A stretch of DNA of 64,000 nt. Source: Streptomyces alboniger. GTDB lineage: Bacteria > Actinomycetota > Actinomycetes > Streptomycetales > Streptomycetaceae. The stretch lies in NCBI RefSeq assembly GCF_008704395.1, contig NZ_CP023695.1, positions 6,262,001 to 6,326,000 of the forward strand. Reading direction: 5' to 3'. The position numbers were made by a program, and so were the translations under genes. Positions 1 to 7,534 of the stretch are shown piece after piece (within the stretch, counting starts at the first letter, position 1; the number at the start of each line of letters is the position of its first letter). The notes beneath the pieces were generated by a model. It had not been told where the DNA came from and made no database searches. It was given only the letters and a program-made list of their open reading frames with translations.

Positions 1-766
1 AGGCCGCTGAACGGGAGGCCGCTGAACCCGACGCCGCTGAGCGCTGAACTGCCGCGTCCGCGGGGGCATTGGGCCCACCGGAGCGGGCCGCGGCGTCGCC
101 CGCCGCTCGGCTGCCCCGGCTCGGGGCGGGCGAGTCCATGGCAGCACCGGTGAGCGGCGCGGACCCCGCGAGGGGCGCGGTTCGGCCGGGCGTCTTGCGT
201 TGTACGGGCGAGTGTGCGGCGGAGGTCGGGGCGGCGGGCGTGGGCCGGGGAGCGGCCTCGGGAGCTTCCCCGCGCCGTTGCGGCGCGGACGGCGTCCGCG
301 CACCGGCCACCGGGACGGCGGCAGCCTCCCCGGCCGCCCGTTGAACGACCCCAGCAGGCTCTGGAGCGACAGAGCCCGTATCAACAGGACCCCCACGCAC
401 GGGCAGACTCAACGAAGGCAGGTCAAGGCGTCCCGGCCGCCCGGCCACGGGTGTGAGGACATCGCGGAGCAGGCCGCCAGGGGCCGAGGCACGCACCGCG
501 TGGCCCAACTCCCCGCCCAGAGACGGATTCTGATGGGTGGAGAGAGTGGAGCCGAAGCCCTGCTCGGCGACCGTGCGCGGCGCCGCCAGGACACGCTGGA
601 CCGGCGGCACGGCAGCCCAGCCACCACCACCGCCCCGCACACCCGACGCCACCTCGGCACCGGCACCGGAATCAGCACCGGAACCAGCAAGGGCACCGGC
701 GCCGCCGCGCGCCGTCTCCGCGGCGTCACGCCCCCGCGCCCCACGCCGCCACCCGAACAAGCCCAT
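1..766 (-). CDS. CIS-cluster disordered protein with VQR motifs (3' end off window)
   Basis: The reading frame from ATG at 766 stays open to base 1 (255 codons) and runs off the left edge, so the C-terminus is missing. A GTG lies directly upstream in frame, with GAGG about 8 bases before the ATG. The protein starts MGLFGWRRGARGRD and is rich in Ala, Gly, Pro, Ser and Arg. A more ordered block at about residues 49-110 (WAAVPPVQRVLAAP, then GFGSTLSTHQNPSLGGELGH) is followed by a low-complexity tail with VQR spaced through it (PPVQR, VVQRAAG, SPVQRK, AVQRSA). It lies 61 bases downstream of the small tail genes on the same strand. I recall long disordered proteins of this style in Streptomyces CIS clusters, but their function is unknown to me. 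A tether or assembly scaffold is only a guess. Confidence 0.7.
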   Translation of the reverse strand, partial: MGLFGWRRGARGRDAAETARGGAGALAGSGADSGAGAEVASGVRGGGGGWAAVPPVQRVLAAPRTVAEQGFGSTLSTHQNPSLGGELGHAVRASAPGGLLRDVLTPVAGRPGRLDLPSLSLPVRGGPVDTGSVAPEPAGVVQRAAGEAAAVPVAGARTPSAPQRRGEAPEAAPRPTPAAPTSAAHSPVQRKTPGRTAPLAGSAPLTGAAMDSPAPSRGSRAAGDAAARSGGPNAPADAAVQRSAASGSAASRSAA

Positions 767-827
767 CACTTACCTCGACTCACCAACGCCCGACAGTCCT
801 ACGCCCGAAGGGCACCCGCCCCAACCC

Positions 828-986
828 TCACTGCCCGGCCTCCGCCTGCTCCACCAGCCTGGCCGTCCGCGCCACGTACGCGCGCCGGTCCGCGTGTTCG
901 AGGTCGAGGATGTCGTCCATGCCCCAGTGGAAGTGGTAGGCGAGGTACGCGACTTCCTCCTCGATGCGGTCGGCCGCGTACGTCAC
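828..986 (-). CDS. small CIS/phage-tail protein, DUF6760-like
   Basis: This 52-residue protein starts at GTG 986, whose bases overlap the TGA of the upstream gene (GTGA), indicating translational coupling. Its sequence is acidic and aromatic (VTYAADRIEEEVAYLAYHF, then HWGMDDILDLEHADRRAYV). That matches the small DUF6760 proteins found after tube genes in contractile injection clusters, at the position of the small Pvc6/Afp6 protein. Its exact role is not known; a structural or chaperone role in the tube and baseplate region is inferred from position. An upstream GTG/ATG extension exists but would overlap the previous gene heavily, and the GTGA overlap is the better start. Confidence 0.7.
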   Translation of the reverse strand: MTYAADRIEEEVAYLAYHFHWGMDDILDLEHADRRAYVARTARLVEQAEAGQ

Positions 987-1408
987 GATTCCCCCAGGCG
1001 GCTCCCGGCCAGCTCCACCTCGAAGGACTCCGCGCAGTGCGGGCACGCCACGGCCGCCCGCGTGTGCCCCTCCGCGTTGATCTGCCGGTAGAAGTCCTGG
1101 AGGAAGGCGAGGTCGGAGGCGAACATGTTCTCCACCGTGCCGTCGTGGACGGAGCCGAGCGTGCCGAGCCGGGTGATGACCCGGCCGAGCAGGACCACCG
1201 AGAGGTACGCGGGGTTCTCGCGCACGCGCACGTCCCGCAGCGGGACAAGCTCGTCGCGCGCCGTCGCCAGCCGCATGGCGCCGTTGCGGTGCACGGTCCC
1301 GGACTCGTCCACGAAACCACGCGGCAGCTCGAACTCGAACTCCGTACGCAGCGGTTCACGGACCGCCGCCGCGCCGCCCGCAACCCCCGGAGGGCCTTCG
1401 CGCCGCAT
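983..1408 (-). CDS. CIS-associated tail protein with zinc-ribbon-like end
   Basis: The 141-residue protein starts at ATG 1408, overlapping the last base of the tube gene's TAA (TAATG), so the genes are coupled. The N-terminal half contains FEFELPRGFVDESGTVHRNG and MRLATARDELVPLRD, followed by a helical part (AYLSVVLLGRVITRLG). The end is CPHC followed by AESFEVEL, half of a possible metal site. It sits between tube and DUF6760 genes, so a tail-assembly or baseplate-adaptor role is likely. I recognise the family only as a conserved CIS-cluster protein of unknown biochemical function. Confidence 0.65.
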   Translation of the reverse strand: MRREGPPGVAGGAAAVREPLRTEFEFELPRGFVDESGTVHRNGAMRLATARDELVPLRDVRVRENPAYLSVVLLGRVITRLGTLGSVHDGTVENMFASDLAFLQDFYRQINAEGHTRAAVACPHCAESFEVELAGSRLGES

Positions 1409-1851
1409 TATTCGATGACCAGCTCTTCGAAGACGATGGTGACCTGCTCGGTCAGCGCGGCGGCGTCGCCCGCCTTGACCCCGCTGGTCTCCACCTTGCT
1501 GCACCAGGCGTTGCGCAGGTTGTAACGCTTCACCGGGTTGTTCTGGTAGTCCATCATCATGATCGTGGCGTTCTTGCGCGCCGAACCCATGTCGCCCGCG
1601 ATGGACGTGTTGATCCACTCGCTGAAGACGGGGCTCTGCGTCATGCCGCGGGTGACCGTGCACTCGCCGGCCTTCTTCACGCCGGGCATCTTCTTCACGA
1701 CGGGCTTCCCGTCGGCCGACACCTGCTGGTACTCGATGACGTCCTGCTCCATCGACAGGCCGCTCACCTCTTGGAGGTACTCGACCATGACGCCGTCGAT
1801 CTGAAGGCCGAAGTTGTGTGTGGTGAGGGCGTCACCGGGCTGAAGGGACAA
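1408..1851 (-). CDS. CIS inner tube protein (T4 gp19-like, Cis1/Pvc1 type)
   Basis: This 147-residue protein has the usual length of the phage-tail tube family (gp19/Hcp-like) that stacks as hexamers into the inner tube of contractile injection systems. The opening GDALTTHNFGLQIDGVMVEY, then EVSGLSMEQDVIEYQQV, the block NATIMMMDYQNNPVKRYNL and the end EQVTIVFEELVIE are typical of the family. The start is TTG at 1851, with AGGAG nine bases upstream; no ATG or GTG fits better. It lies 83 bases downstream of the sheath gene and is coupled to the next gene. The particle would be assembled in the cytoplasm. Whether other tube paralogues exist lies outside the window. Confidence 0.92.
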   Translation of the reverse strand: MSLQPGDALTTHNFGLQIDGVMVEYLQEVSGLSMEQDVIEYQQVSADGKPVVKKMPGVKKAGECTVTRGMTQSPVFSEWINTSIAGDMGSARKNATIMMMDYQNNPVKRYNLRNAWCSKVETSGVKAGDAAALTEQVTIVFEELVIE

Positions 1852-1896
1852 GGGAGTTCACTCCTGGTGTGGTTCTCTGGGGCGGTGATGTCAAGT

Positions 1897-1933
1897 GCGT
1901 ACGCGGTACACGCGGCGTACGCGGCGTACGCGG
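1897..1933. repeat. GCGTACGCG direct repeats between sheath and tube genes
   Basis: The 83-base gap between the sheath and tube genes contains three copies of the self-complementary 9-mer GCGTACGCG and a variant with TACACG in the middle. No promoter or terminator is evident. The repeats can fold on themselves in RNA, so they could affect the tube-to-sheath ratio, but this is speculative. Confidence 0.5.
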
Positions 1934-1934
1934 T

Positions 1935-3530
1935 CTACTCCTCCAGCTCGCCGCCCCCGCCGGAGAACTGCGCGAGCCGGAACACCACGAACTCGGCGGG
2001 CTTGACCGGCGCGATGCCGATCTCGCAGACGACCCGGCCGAGGTCGACCGACTCGACGGGGTTGGTCTCCGCGTCGCACTTCACGTAGAAGGCGTCCTCG
2101 GGGCGCGAGCCGAACAGCGCGCCCGACCGCCACTCGTTGACGAGGAACGCCGAGACGTTGCGGCGGATACGCGCCCACAGCGCCTGGTCGTTGGGCTCGA
2201 AGACCACCCACTGGGTGCCGATGAGAATCGACTCCTCCAGGTAGTTGAAGTAGCGGCGCACGTTCAGGTAGCGCCAGGCCGGGTCGGACGCCATCGTGCG
2301 CGCGCCCCACACCCGGATGCCGCGGCCCGGGAAGGCGCGGATGCAGTTGACGCCGATCGGGTTGAGCAGGTCCTGCTCGCCCCGGGTGATCTGGAGTTCC
2401 AGGTCCACCGCGCCGCGCACGATCTCGTTGGCCGGCGCCTTGTGCACTCCGCGCTCGGAGTCGTTGCGCGCCCACACGCCCGCCATGTGGCCGGACGGCG
2501 GCACAACCACCGACTGGCCGGTCGCCGGGTCGAAGGACTTGATCCACGGGTAGTAAAGGGCCGCGTAGCGAGAGTCGTAGCCCGCCAGCTCCTGACGCCA
2601 CTGCCGTATCTGACGGGCATTCAGTGACGGGGGCGGGTCGATGATCGCCATCCGGTCGCCCATCAGCTCGCAGTGCGAGATCAGCCCGAGCTGGACCGCC
2701 TTGACCTGCTCCTCGTCGATGAGCCCCTGCTGGTAGGCGGCCATCAGGTCGGGCACCGCCACCATGTTGATCTCGTCCAGCGCCTCCAGGCCGCCGAACC
2801 CGGTGCGGTCGGCGGAGTCACCGATGAACTGAGCGGTCTCCACACGGGCCACGGACCCGTCCGACGCGGGCACGGCGGCGGGCGCGGGAGCGGGCGGCGC
2901 GAGCGTGACGGACTGGGCCTCGGGCCTGGCCAACTGGCCGCCCGCCGAGGCCTCTTCGAGCACGATGGTCTTGGAACGCTGCTTGACCTGCGTGACGACG
3001 TAGTTGCGCGCGGTCTTCTTCGCGCTCACGTCGAAGCTCTCGACGACCTTCTCGCCGTCCTTGACGACCAGCTTGAAGCGGTCCGCCGCGCTCTCGCCCT
3101 CGCCGTCCTGCACCTCGACGGTGAGCGCCCCGCCGTTGCCGGTGCCCGCGGCGATCGCCGACACCGTGAAGGCGCCGAGCGCCACGGGCTCACCCGCGGT
3201 CAGCTCCTTGGGCGCCTGCGCGGGGGCCGTGCCCTGCTGCTGGGGACCGGCGCCGCCCGCGGTGTCGGTGCCGCCGACCCGTACGACGTACGCGGCCGCG
3301 CCACCGTTGTTGAAGAACCCGTACACCGAGTGGGCCAGGTAGTACCCGTCCGTGAACTCGCCGAACGCCGCCACGTACTGGGACCAGTTGGTCACCAGCG
3401 TCGGCTCGTTCAGCGGCCCGCGCGGCGCCAGACCGACGAAGGCCGCCACCGATGTGCCGACGCCCTCGATGGGGCGCGAACCGCTGGCCACTTCTTCGAT
3501 GTAGACACCGGGGGACAGATACGTGGGCAT
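1935..3530 (-). CDS. CIS contractile sheath protein (Cis2/Pvc2 type)
   Basis: The 531-residue protein is a phage-tail sheath subunit that surrounds the inner tube and contracts to drive it out. Family hallmarks are the start MPTYLSPGVYIEEVASGSRP, the block TSVAAFVGLAPRGPLNEPT, then YLAHSVYGFFNNGGAAAYVVR. The C-terminal half holds DPAWRYLNVRRYFNYLEESI and ends PVKPAEFVVFRLAQF, the part that packs between neighbours. Residues about 95-230 are a variable, presumably surface-exposed insertion domain rich in Ala, Thr and Lys. ATG 3530 has a purine-rich stretch upstream. It is the first minus-strand gene after a 538-base gap, so the sheath-tube transcript probably begins there. Confidence 0.95.
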   Translation of the reverse strand: MPTYLSPGVYIEEVASGSRPIEGVGTSVAAFVGLAPRGPLNEPTLVTNWSQYVAAFGEFTDGYYLAHSVYGFFNNGGAAAYVVRVGGTDTAGGAGPQQQGTAPAQAPKELTAGEPVALGAFTVSAIAAGTGNGGALTVEVQDGEGESAADRFKLVVKDGEKVVESFDVSAKKTARNYVVTQVKQRSKTIVLEEASAGGQLARPEAQSVTLAPPAPAPAAVPASDGSVARVETAQFIGDSADRTGFGGLEALDEINMVAVPDLMAAYQQGLIDEEQVKAVQLGLISHCELMGDRMAIIDPPPSLNARQIRQWRQELAGYDSRYAALYYPWIKSFDPATGQSVVVPPSGHMAGVWARNDSERGVHKAPANEIVRGAVDLELQITRGEQDLLNPIGVNCIRAFPGRGIRVWGARTMASDPAWRYLNVRRYFNYLEESILIGTQWVVFEPNDQALWARIRRNVSAFLVNEWRSGALFGSRPEDAFYVKCDAETNPVESVDLGRVVCEIGIAPVKPAEFVVFRLAQFSGGGGELEE

Positions 3531-3580
3531 TGGGGCCTGGCTCTCTTCCTGGAGGCGAGCAAAAACTGAAGGGGAACAGC

Positions 3581-3618
3581 GGGAGGGGAAAGCGGGAGGG
3601 GAAAGCGGGAGAGGGAAA
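3581..3618 (+). repeat. 13-bp purine tandem repeat in sheath leader (G-quadruplex potential)
   Basis: Two perfect copies of GGGAGGGGAAAGC (3581-3593 and 3594-3606) are followed by a degenerate third copy to 3618. The plus strand has at least four G-runs of three or more within about 25 bases. The repeat lies 51-88 bases upstream of the sheath start, in the promoter or 5' leader of the sheath-tube operon. Confidence 0.7.
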
Positions 3619-4068
3619 ACTGGAGGGCATCAAAACGATGGCCCATGTGCGGCCCGGTGCGTAGAGACGAACGGACGTCAACGAGGGCAGACGCCGCTGC
3701 CCGTTCGGCCGCCCGCCCGGCCCCCGCGGCGAAGGCGAGCCGGGCGATGCGGCGCGGTGCGCCCGGAGGCTGTCGGCGGGGCAGCGGGCGTTGCCCGTCC
3801 GGACACGCACGCAGGCGTGGGGACGGTCCGCGGGCGGGCCGCGTTCCACCCCGCCACCGCCTACGGCCGGATGTGCGTGGTCCATGGCGCATATGCCCCG
3901 CACCACGTCTCGGCGGCGTCCATACCAGGTCAAGAAGGTGGCGCAAGTGCACCGGGTGCGCGGGGAGGCCGGTGCGACTGTCGTACCGTTTGGTGCGGAT
4001 GGTCATGCGTGGCCAGTACGAACGGGCACATTCACAGGGCGTTACGGGGCAAGGGGTGCGGGCTGAGC
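3619..4068. other. divergent intergenic region between sheath and SARP genes
   Basis: About 450 bases separate the purine repeat from the regulator start. Open frames cross it on both strands, but they have no recognisable domains or plausible ribosome sites and are compositional artefacts of high GC. The stretch must hold the divergent promoters for the sheath operon (minus) and the SARP gene (plus). I see no convincing -10/-35 pair or regulator direct repeat. Confidence 0.4.
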
Positions 4069-7000
4069 ATGCGGGGCGACGCGGACGGTGATCCGGGCCA
4101 GAACGGCGATCCGGGCCGGCGAGAGGGGAGGGGAGCGGGCCAGGGCGACCCCGGTGGGTCGCTGTGGTTCCAGGTCCTCGGACCGGTACGGGCGCGGCGC
4201 GACGGGCAGCCTCTGAACCTCGGCTCACCGCAGCAGCGCGCCACCCTCGCCGTACTGCTGCTGCGCGACGGGCGGCCGGTCTCCGCGTCGGAGCTGGTGG
4301 ACGCCCTGTGGGGAGAGGAACCGCCGCCGCGCGCGGTGGGCACGCTGCGTACGTACGTCTCCCGGCTGCGCACCCTGCTCGAACCCGGCCGGCGCTCCCG
4401 CGAACCCGCCCGGCTCCTGGTGTCCGCCGGTGACGGCTACGCCCTGCGGGTACCCCGTGCCGCCCTGGACGCGTGCGAGCTGGAAGACCGGGTGGCCGCG
4501 GCGCGGCGGATGCGCGCCACCGGTCAACACGCGGAAGCACACGCGGAGTTGACAGCCGCCCTCGCGCTGTCGGACGGCATTCCGCTGGCGGGCCTGCCGG
4601 GCCCCTACGCCGGACGCCAGCGCGACCGCCTCACCGAACTGTCCGTCACCGCCCAGGAGGAACTCTTCGCCTGCGCCCTCGAACTGGGCTGCCACGGCGA
4701 GACCACCGCCCCCTTGCGTGCCTTCGCCGCCGAACACCCGCTGCGCGAACCCGCCCAGGCCCTGCTGATGCTGGCCCTGCACCGCGCCGGCCGGCAGGCG
4801 GACGCCCTCGCCGTGTACGAGACCACGCGCCGCACCCTCGCCGCCGAACTCGGCGTCGACCCCGGCGAAGCGCTCACCGCGCTACGCGACGGGCTGCTCA
4901 GGGGCGGCCCCCTCCCGCCCTCCGCCGGTCCGGGCCCGCTCTCCGGTCCGGGCCCGCTCTCCGGTCCGGGCCCGCTCTCCGGTCCGGGCCCGTCTTCCGC
5001 CGACCCGCTCCCCCCGCTGCCGGCGCCGAGGCCGCGTGCCGGTCTGCCGCCGACGGCGGCAGACCGGACGTCCGTCAGCCAGCCGTCAGCCCTCCAGCCG
5101 TCAGCCCTCCAGCCGTCGGACGTCCGCTCCCGCCCCTCCGACTCCCGCCCCTCAGGCCTCCATTGCTCCGACGCCCACATGTCGGACGTCTACTCCCGAA
5201 GCCCCGCTGTCCCCGCTGCCCCCACCACCCCCGCCACCCGCCCCGCCCAGCTCCTCCCCACCGTCCCCGACTTCGCGGGCCGTGAGGCCGAGACAGGGCT
5301 GCTGATCGAGACGCTGCGCGGCGCCGTGTCCGGCGACGACATGGCCGTCGCCACGCTCACCGGCCTCGGCGGAGTCGGCAAGACCGCCCTCGCCGTGCAC
5401 GTCGCGCACGCCTTACGGGACGACTTCCCCGACGGGCAGCTGTACGTGGACCTGCGCGGTGCCGACCCCGCCCCCGGCCTGGACAGCGGCAGCGCGCTCA
5501 CCGGGTTTCTGCGTGCCCTCGGCGTACCCGAGAGCGCCGTGCCCGACGGCCTCGACCAGCAGACCGCCCTGTACCGCTCCCTCCTCGCCGGGCGCCGCGT
5601 CCTCGTCCTCCTCGACAACGCCCGCGACACCGCGCAGGTGCGACCCCTGCTGCCCGGCACCCCGGGCTGCGCCGTGCTCGTGACCAGCCGCTCGCGGACC
5701 ATCACGCTGCCCGGCGCGCGCCTCGTCGACGTCGAGGCGATGGACGAGCGGGAGGCGCTCGGCCTGCTCTCCGCCATGATCGGCCGCGACCGCGTGGCCG
5801 ACGAGCAGGCCGCCGCCCGCGAACTGGTCGCCACCTGCGGCGGACTGCCCCTCGCCGTCCGTATCGCCGCCGCCCGGCTGGCCGCGAGGCCCGGCCGTGC
5901 CATCGCCGACCTCGCCGCCCGGCTGCGCGACGAGCACCGCAGGCTGGACGAGCTGCGGGTGGACGACCTGGGCGTCGAGGCCACCTTCCGGCTCGGCTAC
6001 GAAGCGCTCGACCCCGGCCTGGCCCGCGCCTTCCGCATGGTGTCGCTCTGTTACATGCCCTCGTTCTGCCGAGGAGCGGCGGGCGCCCTGCTCGACGTGA
6101 GTGAGGAGGAGGCCGAGACGGCCGTGGAACGGTTGGTCGACGCGGGACTCATGGAGCTGCACGGCGAGGACCGCTACCGATTCCACGACCTGGTGAGGCT
6201 CTTCGCCAGGCAGCAGTGCGAGCGGCACGAGAGCGCCGCGGAGCGCGCCGCCGCCCGGCTCCGGTTCCTCGACTACGTCCTGGCCACCGTCATCACCGCC
6301 ATCCGCCGCACCAAACCGCACAGCGTGCTGCCGGACCTGCTCCACCGGCCCGCCTCCCCGGGCAAGACCCTGCCGGACGAGGCCGCCGCACGGGACTGGC
6401 TGGTCGTCGCGCACTCCCGCCTGTACGCGGCAGCCGAGAACGCCCTGCGTCACGTCCCGGACCCCGCCAACACCAAGGGTGAAGAGGGCAAAGAGGGCAA
6501 GGCGGGCGCCCCGCCCGGCCTCCGCCCCACCGTCGACCTGCTCACCGCCTGGTCCCACCTCCTGATCGGCACCGCCCGCCACCGCGACCTGGAGCCGCTC
6601 GCCGAACTCGCCCTGGAGACCGCCCGGCACCACGGCGACGATCTCTGCGCGGCCCGCGCCCTGCGCCTCCTCGGCGCCCCGCACTACGGCACCGAGACCT
6701 ATGGCCGCGCCGAGCGGATGCTGCGCGAGAGCCTGCGCCTGGCCGCGTCGGCGGGGGATCCGCTGGTCGGCGCCGAGGCCGGCCACGAACTGGGCATCGT
6801 CCTCATGGCCACCGGCCGCTCCGAGGACGCCCTGGAGCAACTGCGGCTCGCGTACGCGCGGTTCGGCGCGCTCGGCGGGCACAGCGACCGCGTGCGCGTC
6901 CTGTCGCACATGGCACGGGTGTACGTCGCCCTGGGGCGACGCACGGAAGCCGACACCGCGCAGTCCGAAGCGGTGCGCCAGGCACGGCGGTCGGGCAGTA

Positions 7001-7446
7001 CGTCCACCCTCGCGCACGTCCTCTACCAGGCGGGCTGCGCCCTGCTGGCGGACGGCCGCGCCGCCGAGGCCGCGGACCGGCTGCGTGAGGCGCGGCGCCT
7101 GCACGCCCGTTCGCGCGACCCGCGCTGGGAGGCGCTGTGCTGGGCCCGCCTCGCCGCCTGCGAACTGGACCTGGGCAGCCCGGGCAAGGCCATGGACTGC
7201 GCGGACGCGGCGCTGGCCGTCGAGGGCGAGCTGGGCGACGCCTTCTGCCACGCGCTCGCGATGGCCGCGCGGGGCCGGGCGCTGCTCGCCCTCGGTGACC
7301 TCGACCGGGCCAGGGGCGCCCTCCTGATCGCGTACCGCGTCCTGGACCGGCGCGGCGCCATGGAGGCCACCGGGATCGCCGCGCTCCTCGCCCAGTGGAA
7401 GCCGCGCAGGGGCGCACCCCGCCCGCTGCTCTCGGCCCACGGCTGA
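4069..7446 (+). CDS. AfsR-type SARP/NB-ARC/TPR transcriptional regulator with a TTA codon
   Basis: This 1125-residue cytoplasmic regulator has, in order, a winged-helix OmpR-like DNA-binding domain (about 30-110; VLGPVRARRDGQPLNLGSPQ, DALWGEEPPPRAVGTLRTYV) and a bacterial transcriptional activator domain (about 115-265). A Pro/Ser-rich repetitive linker follows (about 285-400), then an NB-ARC STAND ATPase with Walker A GLGGVGKTAL near residue 430 and LVLLDNARD as Walker B. A C-terminal TPR array ends the protein. This is the AfsR architecture of antibiotic and development regulators. ATG 4069 is the first start leaving the whole DNA-binding domain intact, though its ribosome site is weak. Codon 5413-5415 is TTA (leucine), which needs the bldA tRNA in Streptomyces and suggests late developmental expression. 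Position makes it a likely CIS-cluster regulator. Confidence 0.9.
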   Translation: MRGDADGDPGQNGDPGRREGRGAGQGDPGGSLWFQVLGPVRARRDGQPLNLGSPQQRATLAVLLLRDGRPVSASELVDALWGEEPPPRAVGTLRTYVSRLRTLLEPGRRSREPARLLVSAGDGYALRVPRAALDACELEDRVAAARRMRATGQHAEAHAELTAALALSDGIPLAGLPGPYAGRQRDRLTELSVTAQEELFACALELGCHGETTAPLRAFAAEHPLREPAQALLMLALHRAGRQADALAVYETTRRTLAAELGVDPGEALTALRDGLLRGGPLPPSAGPGPLSGPGPLSGPGPLSGPGPSSADPLPPLPAPRPRAGLPPTAADRTSVSQPSALQPSALQPSDVRSRPSDSRPSGLHCSDAHMSDVYSRSPAVPAAPTTPATRPAQLLPTVPDFAGREAETGLLIETLRGAVSGDDMAVATLTGLGGVGKTALAVHVAHALRDDFPDGQLYVDLRGADPAPGLDSGSALTGFLRALGVPESAVPDGLDQQTALYRSLLAGRRVLVLLDNARDTAQVRPLLPGTPGCAVLVTSRSRTITLPGARLVDVEAMDEREALGLLSAMIGRDRVADEQAAARELVATCGGLPLAVRIAAARLAARPGRAIADLAARLRDEHRRLDELRVDDLGVEATFRLGYEALDPGLARAFRMVSLCYMPSFCRGAAGALLDVSEEEAETAVERLVDAGLMELHGEDRYRFHDLVRLFARQQCERHESAAERAAARLRFLDYVLATVITAIRRTKPHSVLPDLLHRPASPGKTLPDEAAARDWLVVAHSRLYAAAENALRHVPDPANTKGEEGKEGKAGAPPGLRPTVDLLTAWSHLLIGTARHRDLEPLAELALETARHHGDDLCAARALRLLGAPHYGTETYGRAERMLRESLRLAASAGDPLVGAEAGHELGIVLMATGRSEDALEQLRLAYARFGALGGHSDRVRVLSHMARVYVALGRRTEADTAQSEAVRQARRSGSTSTLAHVLYQAGCALLADGRAAEAADRLREARRLHARSRDPRWEALCWARLAACELDLGSPGKAMDCADAALAVEGELGDAFCHALAMAARGRALLALGDLDRARGALLIAYRVLDRRGAMEATGIAALLAQWKPRRGAPRPLLSAHG
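4927..4998 (+). repeat. 18-bp in-frame tandem repeat in SARP linker
   Basis: Three perfect copies of GGTCCGGGCCCGCTCTCC and a fourth with changed 3' bases encode SGPGPL repeats. Shorter in-frame repeats (serine-proline-glutamine units) follow near 5085-5120. The unit length is a multiple of three, so copy-number change keeps the frame and only alters linker length. Confidence 0.9.
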
Positions 7447-7460
7447 GAGCCCGTACGCGA

Positions 7461-7478
7461 GGGCAGCACGTGCTGCCC
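7461..7478. promoter_or_regulatory. perfect 18-bp palindrome upstream of membrane protein gene
   Basis: GGGCAGCACGTGCTGCCC is identical to its reverse complement. It lies 15 bases after the SARP stop and 57 bases before the start of the first membrane-protein gene. As DNA it looks like a dimeric-regulator operator. As RNA it could form a seven-pair hairpin with an ACGT loop, but no T-run follows, so terminator function is less likely. A TACCGT at 7522-7527 could be a -10 element giving a leaderless transcript from about 7535. Confidence 0.55.
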
Positions 7479-7534
7479 CTGACGTGGCACTTTCGTACAA
7501 GGAGAGAGCCCGCGACGCCCTCTACCGTGCCCGT

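Noticed and set aside
3523..4068. Upstream extension of the SARP frame by about 180 codons
   Set aside because: No similarity to the family, purine-repeat content and overlap with the sheath start; the DNA-binding domain starts well after 4069.
5413..7500. Minus-strand frame of about 700 codons opposite the SARP gene
   Set aside because: Low-complexity Gly/Val/Ala composition, no domain, antisense to a clear NB-ARC/TPR regulator.
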